Numbered from the stretch's first letter, positions 50,592-60,590 are shown. The stretch is 64,000 nt of DNA from Anthropogastromicrobium aceti (GCF_025567095.1 NZ_JAOQJH010000018.1), one strand, 5' to 3'. Made by a program: numbers and translations. Notes: generated by a model from the sequence alone, not told the origin.

Positions 50592-50803
50592 ATTTGTGAG
50601 TTTTTACTTATTAACAAAAAAACTTGTTAACAAAAAAACGATAAAATAACAAAATAACGATTTTTATGAAAAAAGATATCACAAAAAGATATCTTTTTTT
50701 TGTTATTTCCTATCAGAAATTTTGTAGCAGAAAAAATATAAAAAATGTACTATAAAACCATAAAGAAAAAAGAAATAATTAGTAAAAAAGGAAGGAGAAA
50801 AAC
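50592..50803 (+). promoter_or_regulatory. Upstream region of the LplBC importer with direct repeats
   Basis: TTAACAAAAAAAC occurs twice at 50611-50623 and 50627-50639, 16 bp apart, with a shorter ATAACAAAATAACG after them. They are candidate sites for the preceding AraC-type regulator. A terminator follows (separate entry). No well-spaced -35/-10 pair is seen before 50804. Confidence 0.4.
50669..50705 (+). terminator. Terminator of the YesN gene
   Basis: AAAAAAGATATC (50669-50680) pairs with GATATCTTTTTT (50688-50699) around a seven-base loop; the T-run is in the right arm. Confidence 0.85.
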
Positions 50804-51742
50804 GTGAAAACGAAAAAGACTCAGTCAAAAAGCAGCAAGCTCAGTGTAGGGCAAAAGCTTAAGGAAAGTAGTCAGCTATATCTGTTGATGCTTCCGTCTA
50901 TCATCATTTTCCTGATCTTTACCTACTACCCGATGTACGGTGTCATCATTGCCTTTAAGGATTTCAAGCCGGCACTTGGTATTATGGGAAGTAAGTGGGT
51001 CGGCATGAAGAACTTCATAACGTTCTTCAAATCGTATCAGTTTTCCGTAACAATCAAAAATACGATCGTAATCAGCTTGTACACGATTGCGGTTACGTTC
51101 CCATTGCCAATCATTATGGCACTGATGGTGAATCAAATCCGCTCAATGAAGTTTAAGAAGTTTTTGCAGGTAGCTACTTATCTGCCGCATTTTATTTCAG
51201 TCGTTGTTATGTCTGGTATGATTATCTTGTTTTTATCACCAAGTACAGGAATCATCGCAAAGTTGGTTGGACTGCTTGGATTCAAACTTCCAAACCTTAT
51301 GGGTTCTGCATCTGCGTTCCCTCATATTTATGTATGGACAGAAGCTTGGCAGCATGTCGGTTGGGATTCCATCCTCTACATTGCAACACTTTCCTCAGTT
51401 GATCCAAGCCTTTATGAGGCAGCCACAATGGATGGTGCAAACAAGTGGCATAAGATTGTTAACATTGACCTTCCATCATTGGTTCCAACGGCAACAGTTA
51501 TGTTTATCCTTCGAATGGGAAGCGTTATGAGCGTTGGATTTGAGAAGGTTTATCTGTTGCAGAACAACTTAAACAGCAGTTCAAGTGAGATCATCTCAAC
51601 TTACGTGTATAAGATGGGTCTTGTAAGCAATCAGTACAGCTTATCAGCAGCGATCGGCCTGTTTAACAACATCATCAATCTGGTTCTTTTGATAGCAGTC
51701 AATATGATAGCTAAAAAAGTCAGTGATACTTCATTAGTCTGA
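50804..51742 (+). CDS. ABC transporter permease, LplB type
   Basis: A 312-residue CUT1-like permease of the LplB/YtcP group used for complex saccharides in Firmicutes. Six helices begin near 28 (YLLMLPSIIIFLIFTYYP), followed by GVIIAFKDFKPALG, a group hallmark, and the EAA loop SLYEAATMDGANKWHKIVNI near 206-225. AAGGAAGGAG precedes the ATG. The stop lies just before the second permease. Confidence 0.92.
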   Translation: MKTKKTQSKSSKLSVGQKLKESSQLYLLMLPSIIIFLIFTYYPMYGVIIAFKDFKPALGIMGSKWVGMKNFITFFKSYQFSVTIKNTIVISLYTIAVTFPLPIIMALMVNQIRSMKFKKFLQVATYLPHFISVVVMSGMIILFLSPSTGIIAKLVGLLGFKLPNLMGSASAFPHIYVWTEAWQHVGWDSILYIATLSSVDPSLYEAATMDGANKWHKIVNIDLPSLVPTATVMFILRMGSVMSVGFEKVYLLQNNLNSSSSEIISTYVYKMGLVSNQYSLSAAIGLFNNIINLVLLIAVNMIAKKVSDTSLV

Positions 51743-51759
51743 TGGAAGGGGGAAAAACA

Positions 51760-52677
51760 GTGAGCAAGGCAGCATACAAAACAGCAAAGACAAACAAAAT
51801 TAAGCGTTCAAGAGCCGACTTGATTTTTGATATCATTCTGTACACAATTGGAACAATTTTGATTCTGATTACACTCTATCCGATGTACTTTATCGTGATT
51901 GCGTCCATCAGTGATCCGCAGCTGGTATCAAACGGCGAGATCATGTTTATCCCACGCGGAGTCAGCTTAAAGGCGTATAAGCAGCTTTTAGGATATACAA
52001 GACTATGGACTGGCTACAGAAATACCATTATCTATGTAGTGCTTGGAACAATTATCACATTGGCTGCTAATATCCCGGCTTCTTACGCATTATCAAGAAA
52101 GAAGCTTTACGGCAAGAAATTGTTCAACATGTTCTATCTGATTCCAATGTTCTTTACAGGTGGTCTGATTCCTACATACATGGTAGTAAAAAATCTTGGA
52201 CTGACTGATACAATGACCGTTATGGTGCTTCCATTCTCGGTTGTTACTTACTACATCATTGTTGGACGAACCTTCTTTGAAAACAGTATTCCAGACGAAC
52301 TTTGGGAGGCGGCACAGCTTGACGGCTGCGGTTACATTTCCTTCTTCTTCAAAATCTGTCTGCCGCTTTCTAAAGCAATCATCGCTGTTATCGCATTGTG
52401 GGCAGCAGTTGGACAGTGGAATGGCTACTTCAACGCATTGATCTATTTAAGAAGTGAGGCACTTCAGCCACTGCAGATCGTTCTTAGAAACATCTTAATC
52501 AGTAACCAGACAATCAGCTCAATGATGACAGGTTCAGCAGCAGTAGAAGCAAAGCAGATGGCCGATCTGATTAAGTATGCAGTAATTGTTGTATCATCAG
52601 CGCCAATCATGTGCATGTATCCATTTGTACAGAAATATTTCAATCAGGGTGTTATGCTCGGTGCTGTAAAGGGCTGA
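51760..52677 (+). CDS. ABC transporter permease, LplC/YtcP type
   Basis: A 305-residue permease with six helices, the first with ILYTIGTILILITLYPMYF. The EAA loop is DELWEAAQLDGCGYISFFFK near 187-206, and the end YFNQGVMLGAVKG is characteristic of LplC. I chose GTG 51760 because GGAAGGGGG lies before it; an in-frame ATG at 51742 overlaps the previous stop and has no site. Confidence 0.9.
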   Translation: MSKAAYKTAKTNKIKRSRADLIFDIILYTIGTILILITLYPMYFIVIASISDPQLVSNGEIMFIPRGVSLKAYKQLLGYTRLWTGYRNTIIYVVLGTIITLAANIPASYALSRKKLYGKKLFNMFYLIPMFFTGGLIPTYMVVKNLGLTDTMTVMVLPFSVVTYYIIVGRTFFENSIPDELWEAAQLDGCGYISFFFKICLPLSKAIIAVIALWAAVGQWNGYFNALIYLRSEALQPLQIVLRNILISNQTISSMMTGSAAVEAKQMADLIKYAVIVVSSAPIMCMYPFVQKYFNQGVMLGAVKG

Positions 52678-52756
52678 TATAAAAAAGGCTGTAAAGCCTG
52701 TAATAATAAAAATTCAAAACAAAAATAATCATAAAGCAAAAAAGGAGATTAAAACT

Positions 52757-54364
52757 ATGAAAAGAAACATGAATCTGAAAGCAACCGCAGGCATCCTTCT
52801 TGCACAGGCAACTATGCTTGGAGCTATTGCAGCACCGACTGTTACTGCACTTGCAGACGAGGGCGATGCAAAGCAGTTTACTGTAGCAACTGTTCGCTGG
52901 ACTGATGCATGGCCAAATGACTTCTTAAAGGAAGGCGTAATGGCAGAGATGGAAGAGAAGGCAGGTGTTGATCTTGACTGGCAGATTTATTACAACTCTG
53001 ACTGGTCTGAGCAGAAATCTCTTCTTCTTGCTTCTGGTGAATTGCCGGATGCATTTGTTGGAAGTATCTGTCTGAATTCTTCTGATATGGCACAGAACAA
53101 GGATTATTTCGTTGATCTGACACCATATATCAACGAAGAGACCATGCCGAATCTGACAAAGGCAATGGAAGAGTGTCCGGAGCTTCGCGCTGCATGTACA
53201 GATCGTGACGGAAAGATTTATTCCCTCCCTAAGAAGCTTCCTCTTCGTCCGACCGTATGTGGAAATGGACTGTATATCAACCAGGATTGGTTAGATAACC
53301 TTGGCTTAGAAGCTCCGAAGACACTCGATGAACTGACCGATGTACTCCTTGCTTTTGCAAAAGAGGATGCAGACGGTGACGGCGATCCGACAAATGAGAT
53401 TGGACTGACAAACAATGCAGGAACTAACCTTCAGGCAGACTGCCAGCACATCCTTTCTGTATGGGGCTGCATGGTTAGCCGTAATACCAACTACATGGGA
53501 TTGAATAATGATGGCGAGGCTGTATTTGTTCCAGCACAGGAAAACTATAAGGAAGCTGTTAAGTGGATGCATATGCTCTGGGAAAACGGCGTACTTGATC
53601 CAGAGTACTTCACACAGGATACTTCATCTGTTACAGCAAAGCTGCAGGCAGAGGGCGGTTCTAAGGTTGGAATTATCTCTGCATGGACTGCTGATTCAGA
53701 AGCTGGTCAGAATGCAGATCAGTACTCCTTAATGGAGGCTGTTGAGGGCTACAATGATATTCATTATGTAGAGTGTGCTACAGCATCATTAGACATTACA
53801 GATCGAGAGCTTGTTATCACAACTGCATGTGAGGATCCAGAGGCACTGTTAAAGTGGGCAGATAATTTCTATGATGATCTTGTTTCCTTACAGACTTTCT
53901 ATGGTTCACTGGGTGTTACTGTAACAGCAAATGATGACGGAACTTACAGCGTTCATTCTACAGATGATGATACTTCTCTTGATACAGCAGCATGGTCAAA
54001 TGCGCTTAGAGATTTCGGTCCGAAGTACATGAATCCAGAGTTCTATGACAAGGTTATCATCCCGGACGATGTATCTGATGGTATCAAGTTAAAGGAAGAC
54101 GAAGTAAACGCAAAGTATGTTACTACCGATAAGAACACCGGAATGCCAGCTCTTCAGTACACTGAGGATGAGTTAAATCGTATCACTGCAATCGGAACTG
54201 ATGTTTACAGCTATGTTGAGTCTATGTATGCTCACTGGGTAGTAGACGGTGGTGTTGAGGATGAGTGGGATTCCTATATTGATCAGTTAAATGCAATGGG
54301 TCTGGAGGAATTGGTATCCTTACAGCAGGGTGCATATGCAGCTTATCTTGAGAGCATGGAGTAA
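52757..54364 (+). CDS. Sugar ABC transporter substrate-binding protein, LplA type
   Basis: A 535-residue receptor for the LplBC permeases. The signal peptide ends near TALA-DEG (about 34), with no lipobox Cys. The mature protein shows VRWTDAWPNDFLKEGVMAEM, LLLASGELPDAFVG near 92 and a calcium-site-like DADGDGDPTNEIG near 205-217, typical of LplA. A small hairpin (52686-52699) lies between permease and this gene. The following GH31 and GH13 genes suggest alpha-glucan oligosaccharides as ligand. Confidence 0.9.
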   Translation: MKRNMNLKATAGILLAQATMLGAIAAPTVTALADEGDAKQFTVATVRWTDAWPNDFLKEGVMAEMEEKAGVDLDWQIYYNSDWSEQKSLLLASGELPDAFVGSICLNSSDMAQNKDYFVDLTPYINEETMPNLTKAMEECPELRAACTDRDGKIYSLPKKLPLRPTVCGNGLYINQDWLDNLGLEAPKTLDELTDVLLAFAKEDADGDGDPTNEIGLTNNAGTNLQADCQHILSVWGCMVSRNTNYMGLNNDGEAVFVPAQENYKEAVKWMHMLWENGVLDPEYFTQDTSSVTAKLQAEGGSKVGIISAWTADSEAGQNADQYSLMEAVEGYNDIHYVECATASLDITDRELVITTACEDPEALLKWADNFYDDLVSLQTFYGSLGVTVTANDDGTYSVHSTDDDTSLDTAAWSNALRDFGPKYMNPEFYDKVIIPDDVSDGIKLKEDEVNAKYVTTDKNTGMPALQYTEDELNRITAIGTDVYSYVESMYAHWVVDGGVEDEWDSYIDQLNAMGLEELVSLQQGAYAAYLESME

Positions 54365-54400
54365 ATAAAATTTCTCTGTAGACAGACAAAATGAAATAGA

Positions 54401-54443
54401 CTACAATAAAAGCAGACAGATTTTCTGGCTGCTTTTATTGTAG
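54401..54443 (+). terminator. Terminator after the binding-protein gene
   Basis: CTACAATAAAAGCAG (54401-54415) and CTGCTTTTATTGTAG (54429-54443) form a perfect 15-bp stem. The T-run is inside the right arm. It lies between SBP and kinase genes. Confidence 0.85.
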
Positions 54444-54466
54444 GACGTGATAAAGGAGGTAAGCCA

Positions 54467-56179
54467 ATGCATATTAAGGTAAAGCAGTTCAGTTTAAGAA
54501 ATATCGTTTTTTCAATTCTTTTAATTGTAATGCTTTTGCTGTCATGCTTGGCAGGAACACTTCTTATCAGCACTAACCAGAATAGGAACCTGGTAAATCA
54601 ATATGTGTCAGAGACGGTAGAGCTGTATGTTAGTCAGTTTCAAAAAGAGATGGACGTTATGCGTGTAGAGCTGATTAACATTCTAGAGTCGAATGAGGCG
54701 ACAAATGAGCTGCCGGATTACTTTAATTCAGAGAGCTCTCAGGTATTTCCAATTTTGAAAAAAATTTCAGAACAGCTTCGGATTCAGGCAATTTGGCATG
54801 ATTCTGTATATGGCTATTATGAGTATATTGGCACATCAAATGCCTTAATTACGAGTACGGGAACAAAGTTTTCGAAAAGTGTAAAAACGTCGACTGAACG
54901 TTTTTTAATGGTCTATCTTTCTGCAAATATGACAAGGCGGCAGAACTCACTTTATCATGAATTTGTCAAGATAGAAGATCAGATGTACCTGTTGACCTGG
55001 TATATGAAAGGGCAAAAGATAGCAGGAAACTTGATTCCATTGCAGCGCATTTTTGAGGATCTTGAAAATTGTACGAAAGGCTACACGATTCTGCCATACA
55101 TATATGACACTGATAATGAAGATAATATTTTTCCACAGAATGTCAGTGAAGAGGAGATTAGAGATTTTGAGCAGGGGACTGTAAAGCAGACGAATATATA
55201 TTGTTATGCGATTAGTGGTCTCGGTGATTTGTGCATCTATGTTGTGCCGGGAAATGGTGTGCTTCAAGTTGCAAATAGGTGGGAAGTTATTCTTATTATA
55301 ATGCTGGTAATTTGTATACTTGTTTGTGTTGTCGTTGTATTAATATATATCCGTCATATCTTATTCCCACTCCAAAGCTTTGTCAATAGCCTTGACGAGC
55401 TTGACACAGACACATATCTGCATGACAATTCTTCCAATAATCTTTTGGAGCTTGAGAGTGCAAATGAGCAGTTTAGAAATCTGGTTAGAAAGATCCAAGC
55501 ACTAAAAATTACGATTTACGAGAAGGAGCTTAATGAAAAACAGATTGAGCTTGAGTTTGCGCAAGAGCAGATAAGGCCGCACTTTTTCCTAAATTGTATA
55601 AGCCTGATACATGGAATTGCAGACAACAAGGGTGAAACAGATATTGTTACTATCACTTCCATTTTGTCTGATTATATTCGCTATATTTATAAGGGTTCCC
55701 AAGTGCTTCGTCCTCTTTCTGAGGAGATTGCCCACGTGGAAAATTATATAAGCATTCAGCGATTTCGCTACGGTGAAGACTATTTTCAATTTGACTGCAT
55801 GGTAGATGATGGACTTGGAGATATTGAAATTCCGGTGCTTCTTTTGCAGACACTTGTGGAAAACTCATTTTCGCATGGTCTTACACCAGAACGAAAAGGA
55901 GAAATTTCTTTGTTTATCACAAAAGAAAAACATAATGATGCAGAATGTCTTTATATTTGTGTGTCGGATAATGGCAAAGGTTTTTCGGCGGAAGTCCTTG
56001 AAAAAATTGAAAATAATGGCGAAATCTATTACAATAACCGCCGCCATGTTGGCCTTCAAAACATCAAAAAACGTTTAAATTTGATATACGGCGAGCAGGC
56101 AGAATTTCACTTATCTAATATGGATGAGAACTTTGGCGCAATATCAGAGGTGTGGATTACGCAGCAGGATAAAAAATAG
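54467..56179 (+). CDS. YesM-type sensor histidine kinase
   Basis: A 570-residue sensor. Membrane helices lie near 14-35 and 272-295, with an extracellular sensor between them. The kinase core has FAQEQIRPHFFLNCISLIHG (phospho-His near 373), LLQTLVENSFSHG (N box) and RRHVGLQNIKKRL (G box). AAAGGAGG precedes the ATG. It is the partner of the regulator at 48993. Confidence 0.92.
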   Translation: MHIKVKQFSLRNIVFSILLIVMLLLSCLAGTLLISTNQNRNLVNQYVSETVELYVSQFQKEMDVMRVELINILESNEATNELPDYFNSESSQVFPILKKISEQLRIQAIWHDSVYGYYEYIGTSNALITSTGTKFSKSVKTSTERFLMVYLSANMTRRQNSLYHEFVKIEDQMYLLTWYMKGQKIAGNLIPLQRIFEDLENCTKGYTILPYIYDTDNEDNIFPQNVSEEEIRDFEQGTVKQTNIYCYAISGLGDLCIYVVPGNGVLQVANRWEVILIIMLVICILVCVVVVLIYIRHILFPLQSFVNSLDELDTDTYLHDNSSNNLLELESANEQFRNLVRKIQALKITIYEKELNEKQIELEFAQEQIRPHFFLNCISLIHGIADNKGETDIVTITSILSDYIRYIYKGSQVLRPLSEEIAHVENYISIQRFRYGEDYFQFDCMVDDGLGDIEIPVLLLQTLVENSFSHGLTPERKGEISLFITKEKHNDAECLYICVSDNGKGFSAEVLEKIENNGEIYYNNRRHVGLQNIKKRLNLIYGEQAEFHLSNMDENFGAISEVWITQQDKK

Positions 56180-56283
56180 AACACAGCAGGATTGTGTTAT
56201 AAATAGGAACAATATTGCAAGAAATATGTAGAATTATGCTTTATACTAAAGCAAAGAATCAGAATATAAGGAGAATATGAAAA

Positions 56284-58635
56284 ATGAACGTAAAAAATGC
56301 AATTGTACAGGGCGAGAATTATCGTTTTACCGTACTAACACCGAGCATGATTCGTATGGAATACAGCGAAAAAGGTGTGTTTGTAGACAAGAAGACTCAG
56401 ATGGTTGTAAATAGAACCTTTGATGTGCCGGAATACACTGTAAATGAGAAAAACGGCGAGCTGATCATTGAGACTGACAAGGCAAGACTTGTCTACACTG
56501 GAGGCAGATTTGCTGGAAACAACCTGCGTATCGAGCAGAGAAATCAAAAAGTCATCTATGAGTCCACATGGCATTACGGCGATACCGGACATAACCTGAA
56601 GGGAACCACCCGTACACTTGATCAGGCAAATGGCGAGATTCCACTGCAGGACGGTCTGTTTTCTATGGAAGGTTGGGCTGTTATCTCTGATAAGGGCTCC
56701 ATGCTGCTGACAGAAGACGGTTGGATTGAAAGAAGAGAAGACATTGACGCAGAGGATTTGTATTACTTTGGATACGGTACCGACTATTTGGGCTGCCTGA
56801 AAGATTATTATAAGCTGACTGGTGCAACCCCGATCCTTCCAAAGTATGCACTCGGCAACTGGTGGAGCCGCTACTATAAATATACGGAGAAATCGTATCT
56901 CGAGTTGATGGACCGCTTCGAGAAAGAGAATATTCCATTTACAGTAGGTGTAATTGACATGGACTGGCATTTGACTGAGATCGACCAGAAATATGGAGCA
57001 GGCTGGACAGGTTACACATGGAACAAGGACTTCTTCCCGGATCCAAAGCGTTTTACCGACAACCTGCATAGAAGAGGCATGAAGGTAACGTTAAATGATC
57101 ATCCGGCAGACGGTGTCAGGGCATTTGAGGATGTGTATCCGGAATTTGCTGCCTACATGGGCGTGGATCAGGAAAAGGGCGAGCCTGTTTTGATGGATTT
57201 TACGAACAGAAAGCTGCTTGAAGGCTATTTTAAATATGTCTATGAGAAGATCGAGAAAAAGGACGGTGTTGACTTCTGGTGGATCGACTGGCAGCAGGGT
57301 ACTAACACCGCGATCCCGGGCCTAGACCCGCTGTGGATGCTCAATCACTATCATACAATTCACAGCCAGAAAAAGGACGGCAAGGGACTTATCTTCTCCC
57401 GCTATGCCGGTCCGGGAAGCCATCGTTATCCAGTCGGATTTTCAGGTGACACCGTGATTACATGGGAATCATTAGATTTCCAACCGTACTTCACCGCAAC
57501 AGCCTCCAATATCGGCTATGGTTGGTGGAGCCACGACATTGGTGGTCACATGATGGGCTACAAGAATGATGAGCTTGCACTTCGCTGGCTGCAGCTTGGT
57601 GTATTCTCCCCGATTATGCGTCTTCACAGCACCTGCTGCGAGTTTAACGGCAAAGAGCCATGGCGCTATCGCAAGGAAGTGGAATTGATCATGGACAAGT
57701 TCCTTCGTCTGCGCCATCAGATGATCCCATATCTTCATACGATGAACCGCAGAGCAAGCGAGGAAGGTATTCCGCTTATTCAGCCGCTTTACTATCAGAA
57801 TCCTGGCAAGTGGGATGCATTTAGAATGAAGAACGAATACTATTTTGGCTCAGATATTCTTGTAAATCCAATTACACAGCCAATAAGCACAGCTACCAGA
57901 ATGGGTAAGGTTATGGCACTTCTTCCAGAGGGAACCTGGATTGATTTGTTTACAGGAACAGTTTACAATGGAGATCGTGAGATCGAGCTGTACCGCAGCC
58001 TTGACAGCATTCCGGTACTGGCAAAGGCAGGTGCCATTGTCACACTTGATGCGCGCACAACGGGCAATGCGATTGATAATCCAGAGATTCTTAAGGTTAT
58101 CGTGGCAGCAGGTGCAGACGGAAGCTTTAGACTCGACGAAGAAGCAACAGATAATGTTTGGTGCTCAACCACATTTACATATAAGTGGGGCGATGAGGCT
58201 GTTCTTACGATCACACCAGAAAAGACAAAGAAGGAAGGAATGCCGGCAGAACGTGCTTATGAACTTGTATTTACAGGTACAGCACAAGGCATGACGGCAC
58301 AGAAAAAGAAAGCAGACGGCACATATGAGACGCTTGAGACTTCTTATGACAGCGACAAGCAGTGCACAACAGTAATTCTTCCTATGCAGGATATTGAAAG
58401 TGAGATTACAGTCGTTACATACAATACTGCACTTGCTGATAATCAGCAGGTTGAGCGTATCTTCGAACTGTTAAATCGCGCAGAGATCGAGTTTAGCTTA
58501 AAGGAGAAGATCTATGCAATCGCCCAGAAGAAGGGATCAAGAAATGATGCATATTTGCTTGATCAGCTCACACTTCTTAATGCACCAGAGGATGTATTTG
58601 GAGCAGTGAAGGAGATTTTGACAGCATTAGATTAA
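56284..58635 (+). CDS. Alpha-glucosidase / alpha-xylosidase, GH31 family
   Basis: A cytoplasmic alpha-glycosidase of 783 residues. After the N-terminal beta-sandwich, the barrel has GVIDMDWHLTE near 220, the nucleophile Asp in FWWIDWQQG near 338, RYAGPGSHRYPVGFSGDT with acid/base Asp near 391, and WWSHDIGGHMMG near 413. C-terminal beta domains and a short helical extension end it. AAGGAGAA precedes the ATG. Lying next to GH13 and the LplABC importer, it probably trims imported isomalto- or malto-oligosaccharides. Alpha-xylosidase remains possible. Confidence 0.9.
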   Translation: MNVKNAIVQGENYRFTVLTPSMIRMEYSEKGVFVDKKTQMVVNRTFDVPEYTVNEKNGELIIETDKARLVYTGGRFAGNNLRIEQRNQKVIYESTWHYGDTGHNLKGTTRTLDQANGEIPLQDGLFSMEGWAVISDKGSMLLTEDGWIERREDIDAEDLYYFGYGTDYLGCLKDYYKLTGATPILPKYALGNWWSRYYKYTEKSYLELMDRFEKENIPFTVGVIDMDWHLTEIDQKYGAGWTGYTWNKDFFPDPKRFTDNLHRRGMKVTLNDHPADGVRAFEDVYPEFAAYMGVDQEKGEPVLMDFTNRKLLEGYFKYVYEKIEKKDGVDFWWIDWQQGTNTAIPGLDPLWMLNHYHTIHSQKKDGKGLIFSRYAGPGSHRYPVGFSGDTVITWESLDFQPYFTATASNIGYGWWSHDIGGHMMGYKNDELALRWLQLGVFSPIMRLHSTCCEFNGKEPWRYRKEVELIMDKFLRLRHQMIPYLHTMNRRASEEGIPLIQPLYYQNPGKWDAFRMKNEYYFGSDILVNPITQPISTATRMGKVMALLPEGTWIDLFTGTVYNGDREIELYRSLDSIPVLAKAGAIVTLDARTTGNAIDNPEILKVIVAAGADGSFRLDEEATDNVWCSTTFTYKWGDEAVLTITPEKTKKEGMPAERAYELVFTGTAQGMTAQKKKADGTYETLETSYDSDKQCTTVILPMQDIESEITVVTYNTALADNQQVERIFELLNRAEIEFSLKEKIYAIAQKKGSRNDAYLLDQLTLLNAPEDVFGAVKEILTALD

Positions 58636-58693
58636 GAATAAGTATCATGTTAAAATAAAAGACAGTATTTAGTAGAAAGAGGTTATGAAGCAT

Positions 58694-60367
58694 ATGAACG
58701 AAAAATGGTGGAAAAATGCGGTAGTTTATCAGATTTATCCGAGAAGCTTCAAGGATTCAAACGGAGATGGAATCGGTGATTTAGAGGGTATCTATGAGAA
58801 GCTTGACTATCTGGCAGAACTTGGCATTGACGTGATCTGGATGTCTCCGGTTTATAAATCTCCTAATGATGATAATGGATATGACATCAGTGATTATCAG
58901 GATATCATGGACGACTTTGGAACCATGGACGATTTTGATCGCGTGCTAAAGAAGGCACATAGTCTTAATATAAAAATTATGATGGATCTTGTTGTTAATC
59001 ACACCTCCGATGAGCATAAGTGGTTTATAGAGAGCAAGAAGAGCAAGGATAACCCGTACCATGATTATTATATGTGGGCAGATCCTGACAAGAACGGCAA
59101 CCCGCCTAACCGCTGGGAGTCATGTTTTAGCGGTTCAGCATGGGAGTATGTAGAGAGTGTAGGTCAGTTTTATCTTCACTCCTTCTCCCGTAAGCAGCCA
59201 GATTTAAACTGGGATAATCCGAAGGTTCGCGAGGAAGTCTTTAAGATGATGACCTGGTGGTGCGACAAGGGAATCGATGGCTTCCGTATGGATGTAATCA
59301 GTATGATTTCCAAGTATCCTGGTCTGCCGGATGGACCAGAGAATGGAAATGGCTACACTGGAAACACAAGCTGTGACGGCCCAAACATCCACAAATATCT
59401 GCGTGAGATGAACGAAAAGGTGCTGTCTAAGTATCGCCTGATTACTGTAGGTGAGTGTCCTGGCGTAAATGCTGAGCAGGCAAAGAAATATGCAAACATT
59501 GATGGCAGCGAGCTTGATATGATTTTCCAGTTTGAGCATGTTTCAGGAAGTGCGCTGAAACCGTGCCATCATGGAAAGTGGGACGGTGAGGCAATGACTA
59601 TGCCAGAGCTGCGTGCAAACTTTACAAAGTGGCAGAAGGACTTAGAGGGATGCGCATGGAACAGCTTGTTTTTATCTAATCACGATCAGCCAAGATGTGT
59701 TTCACGCTTTGGAAATGATAGTGAGCAGTACCGTGAGCTGTCAGCCAAGATGCTTGCAACTATGACCCATTTCCAGAAGGGTACGCCATATGTATATCAG
59801 GGTGAGGAGCTTGGCATGACAAATGCCTACATGGAAAATATCGCAGATTATCGTGATATTGAAAGTCTCAATGCTTACAAAGAGCTGACAACAAAAGAAA
59901 ATATCCCGGCCAAAACAGTTATGGGCTATATCAAGGCAGTTGGACGTGACAATGCACGTACACCAATGCAGTGGGACGCATCTGACAATGGCGGCTTTAC
60001 ATCAGGCACACCATGGCTGCAGGTAAATAAAAACTACAAAACAATCAACGCAGCCGCACAGGTAAACGATCCAGATTCTGTTTTTGCTTATTATAAAAAG
60101 CTGATTGCACTTCGCCATACAAACGAAGTTATGGTGAACGGTGTGTATGACGTATTGATTCCAGATCATCCGCAGATTTACGCATATACCAGAACACTCG
60201 GTGATAAACAGCTGCTTGTACTTTGCAACGATTCCGACACAAATGTTGCCATCCCGGCAGAGCTTCAGGAAAAGATTCATGCAGCAAAGAACATCCTTAT
60301 CCAGAATTACAAGGATACAGACGAGTCCACACTCAGACCATATGAGGCTGTTGTGTACGCACGGTGA
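58694..60367 (+). CDS. malL: Oligo-1,6-glucosidase / alpha-glucosidase, GH13 family
   Basis: A 557-residue enzyme that releases glucose from isomalto-oligosaccharides or short alpha-glucans. GH13 regions: DLVVNHTSDEH (I), GFRMDVISMI with nucleophile Asp near 199 (II), VGECPGV with acid/base Glu near 255 (III), and FLSNHDQPR with Asp near 332 (IV). It ends LRPYEAVVYAR. The start could be 58694 or the in-frame ATG at 58685, which is closer to AGAAAGAGG. The stop codon TGA lies within the left inverted repeat of the element at 60363, so the last residue or two may come from that element. Confidence 0.93.
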   Translation: MNEKWWKNAVVYQIYPRSFKDSNGDGIGDLEGIYEKLDYLAELGIDVIWMSPVYKSPNDDNGYDISDYQDIMDDFGTMDDFDRVLKKAHSLNIKIMMDLVVNHTSDEHKWFIESKKSKDNPYHDYYMWADPDKNGNPPNRWESCFSGSAWEYVESVGQFYLHSFSRKQPDLNWDNPKVREEVFKMMTWWCDKGIDGFRMDVISMISKYPGLPDGPENGNGYTGNTSCDGPNIHKYLREMNEKVLSKYRLITVGECPGVNAEQAKKYANIDGSELDMIFQFEHVSGSALKPCHHGKWDGEAMTMPELRANFTKWQKDLEGCAWNSLFLSNHDQPRCVSRFGNDSEQYRELSAKMLATMTHFQKGTPYVYQGEELGMTNAYMENIADYRDIESLNAYKELTTKENIPAKTVMGYIKAVGRDNARTPMQWDASDNGGFTSGTPWLQVNKNYKTINAAAQVNDPDSVFAYYKKLIALRHTNEVMVNGVYDVLIPDHPQIYAYTRTLGDKQLLVLCNDSDTNVAIPAELQEKIHAAKNILIQNYKDTDESTLRPYEAVVYAR

Positions 60368-60590
60368 CCATGGTGACAGGGACGGTGGCTCAAAATGTGT
60401 CCCTACTGGCTCGATATGTGTCCCTAAAAACATCATGATATTAAAAAAGTCTGAAAGTTCAAGAAAAGAGCTTTCAGGCTTTTTTTGTGTGTTTATTAGA
60501 ATGCAGTAGAGTCGAGGAAAGAACAAAAGTTTGCAAACTTGAGCCACCAGGGACAATAATCAAGCCAGCGTACCTGTCCCCATGGTCACC
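60363..60590. mobile_element. Small non-coding element with 28-bp terminal inverted repeats (MITE or REP type)
   Basis: 60363-60390 and the reverse complement of 60563-60590 agree at 25 of 28 positions; both start GGTGACCATGG. Inside, GGTGGCTCAA (60384-60393) and TTGAGCCACC (60539-60548) are another exact inverted pair, and GTGTCCCTA occurs twice on the left. The element encodes nothing but carries the GH13 gene's terminator (60449-60487). Similar GGGACAG/CTGTCCC arms stand at 14332-14363. From memory such sequences are dispersed in Lachnospiraceae genomes. Confidence 0.75.
60449..60487 (+). terminator. Terminator of the alpha-glucoside operon, within the repeat element
   Basis: AGTCTGAAAG (60449-60458) pairs with CTTTCAGGCT (60471-60480, one G-U), then seven T. 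The element supplies, or was inserted around, the terminator. Confidence 0.85.

Noticed and set aside
56335..57069. Minus-strand frame of 244 residues within the GH31 gene
   Set aside because: Antisense to highly conserved GH31 sequence; no ribosome binding site or family pattern.
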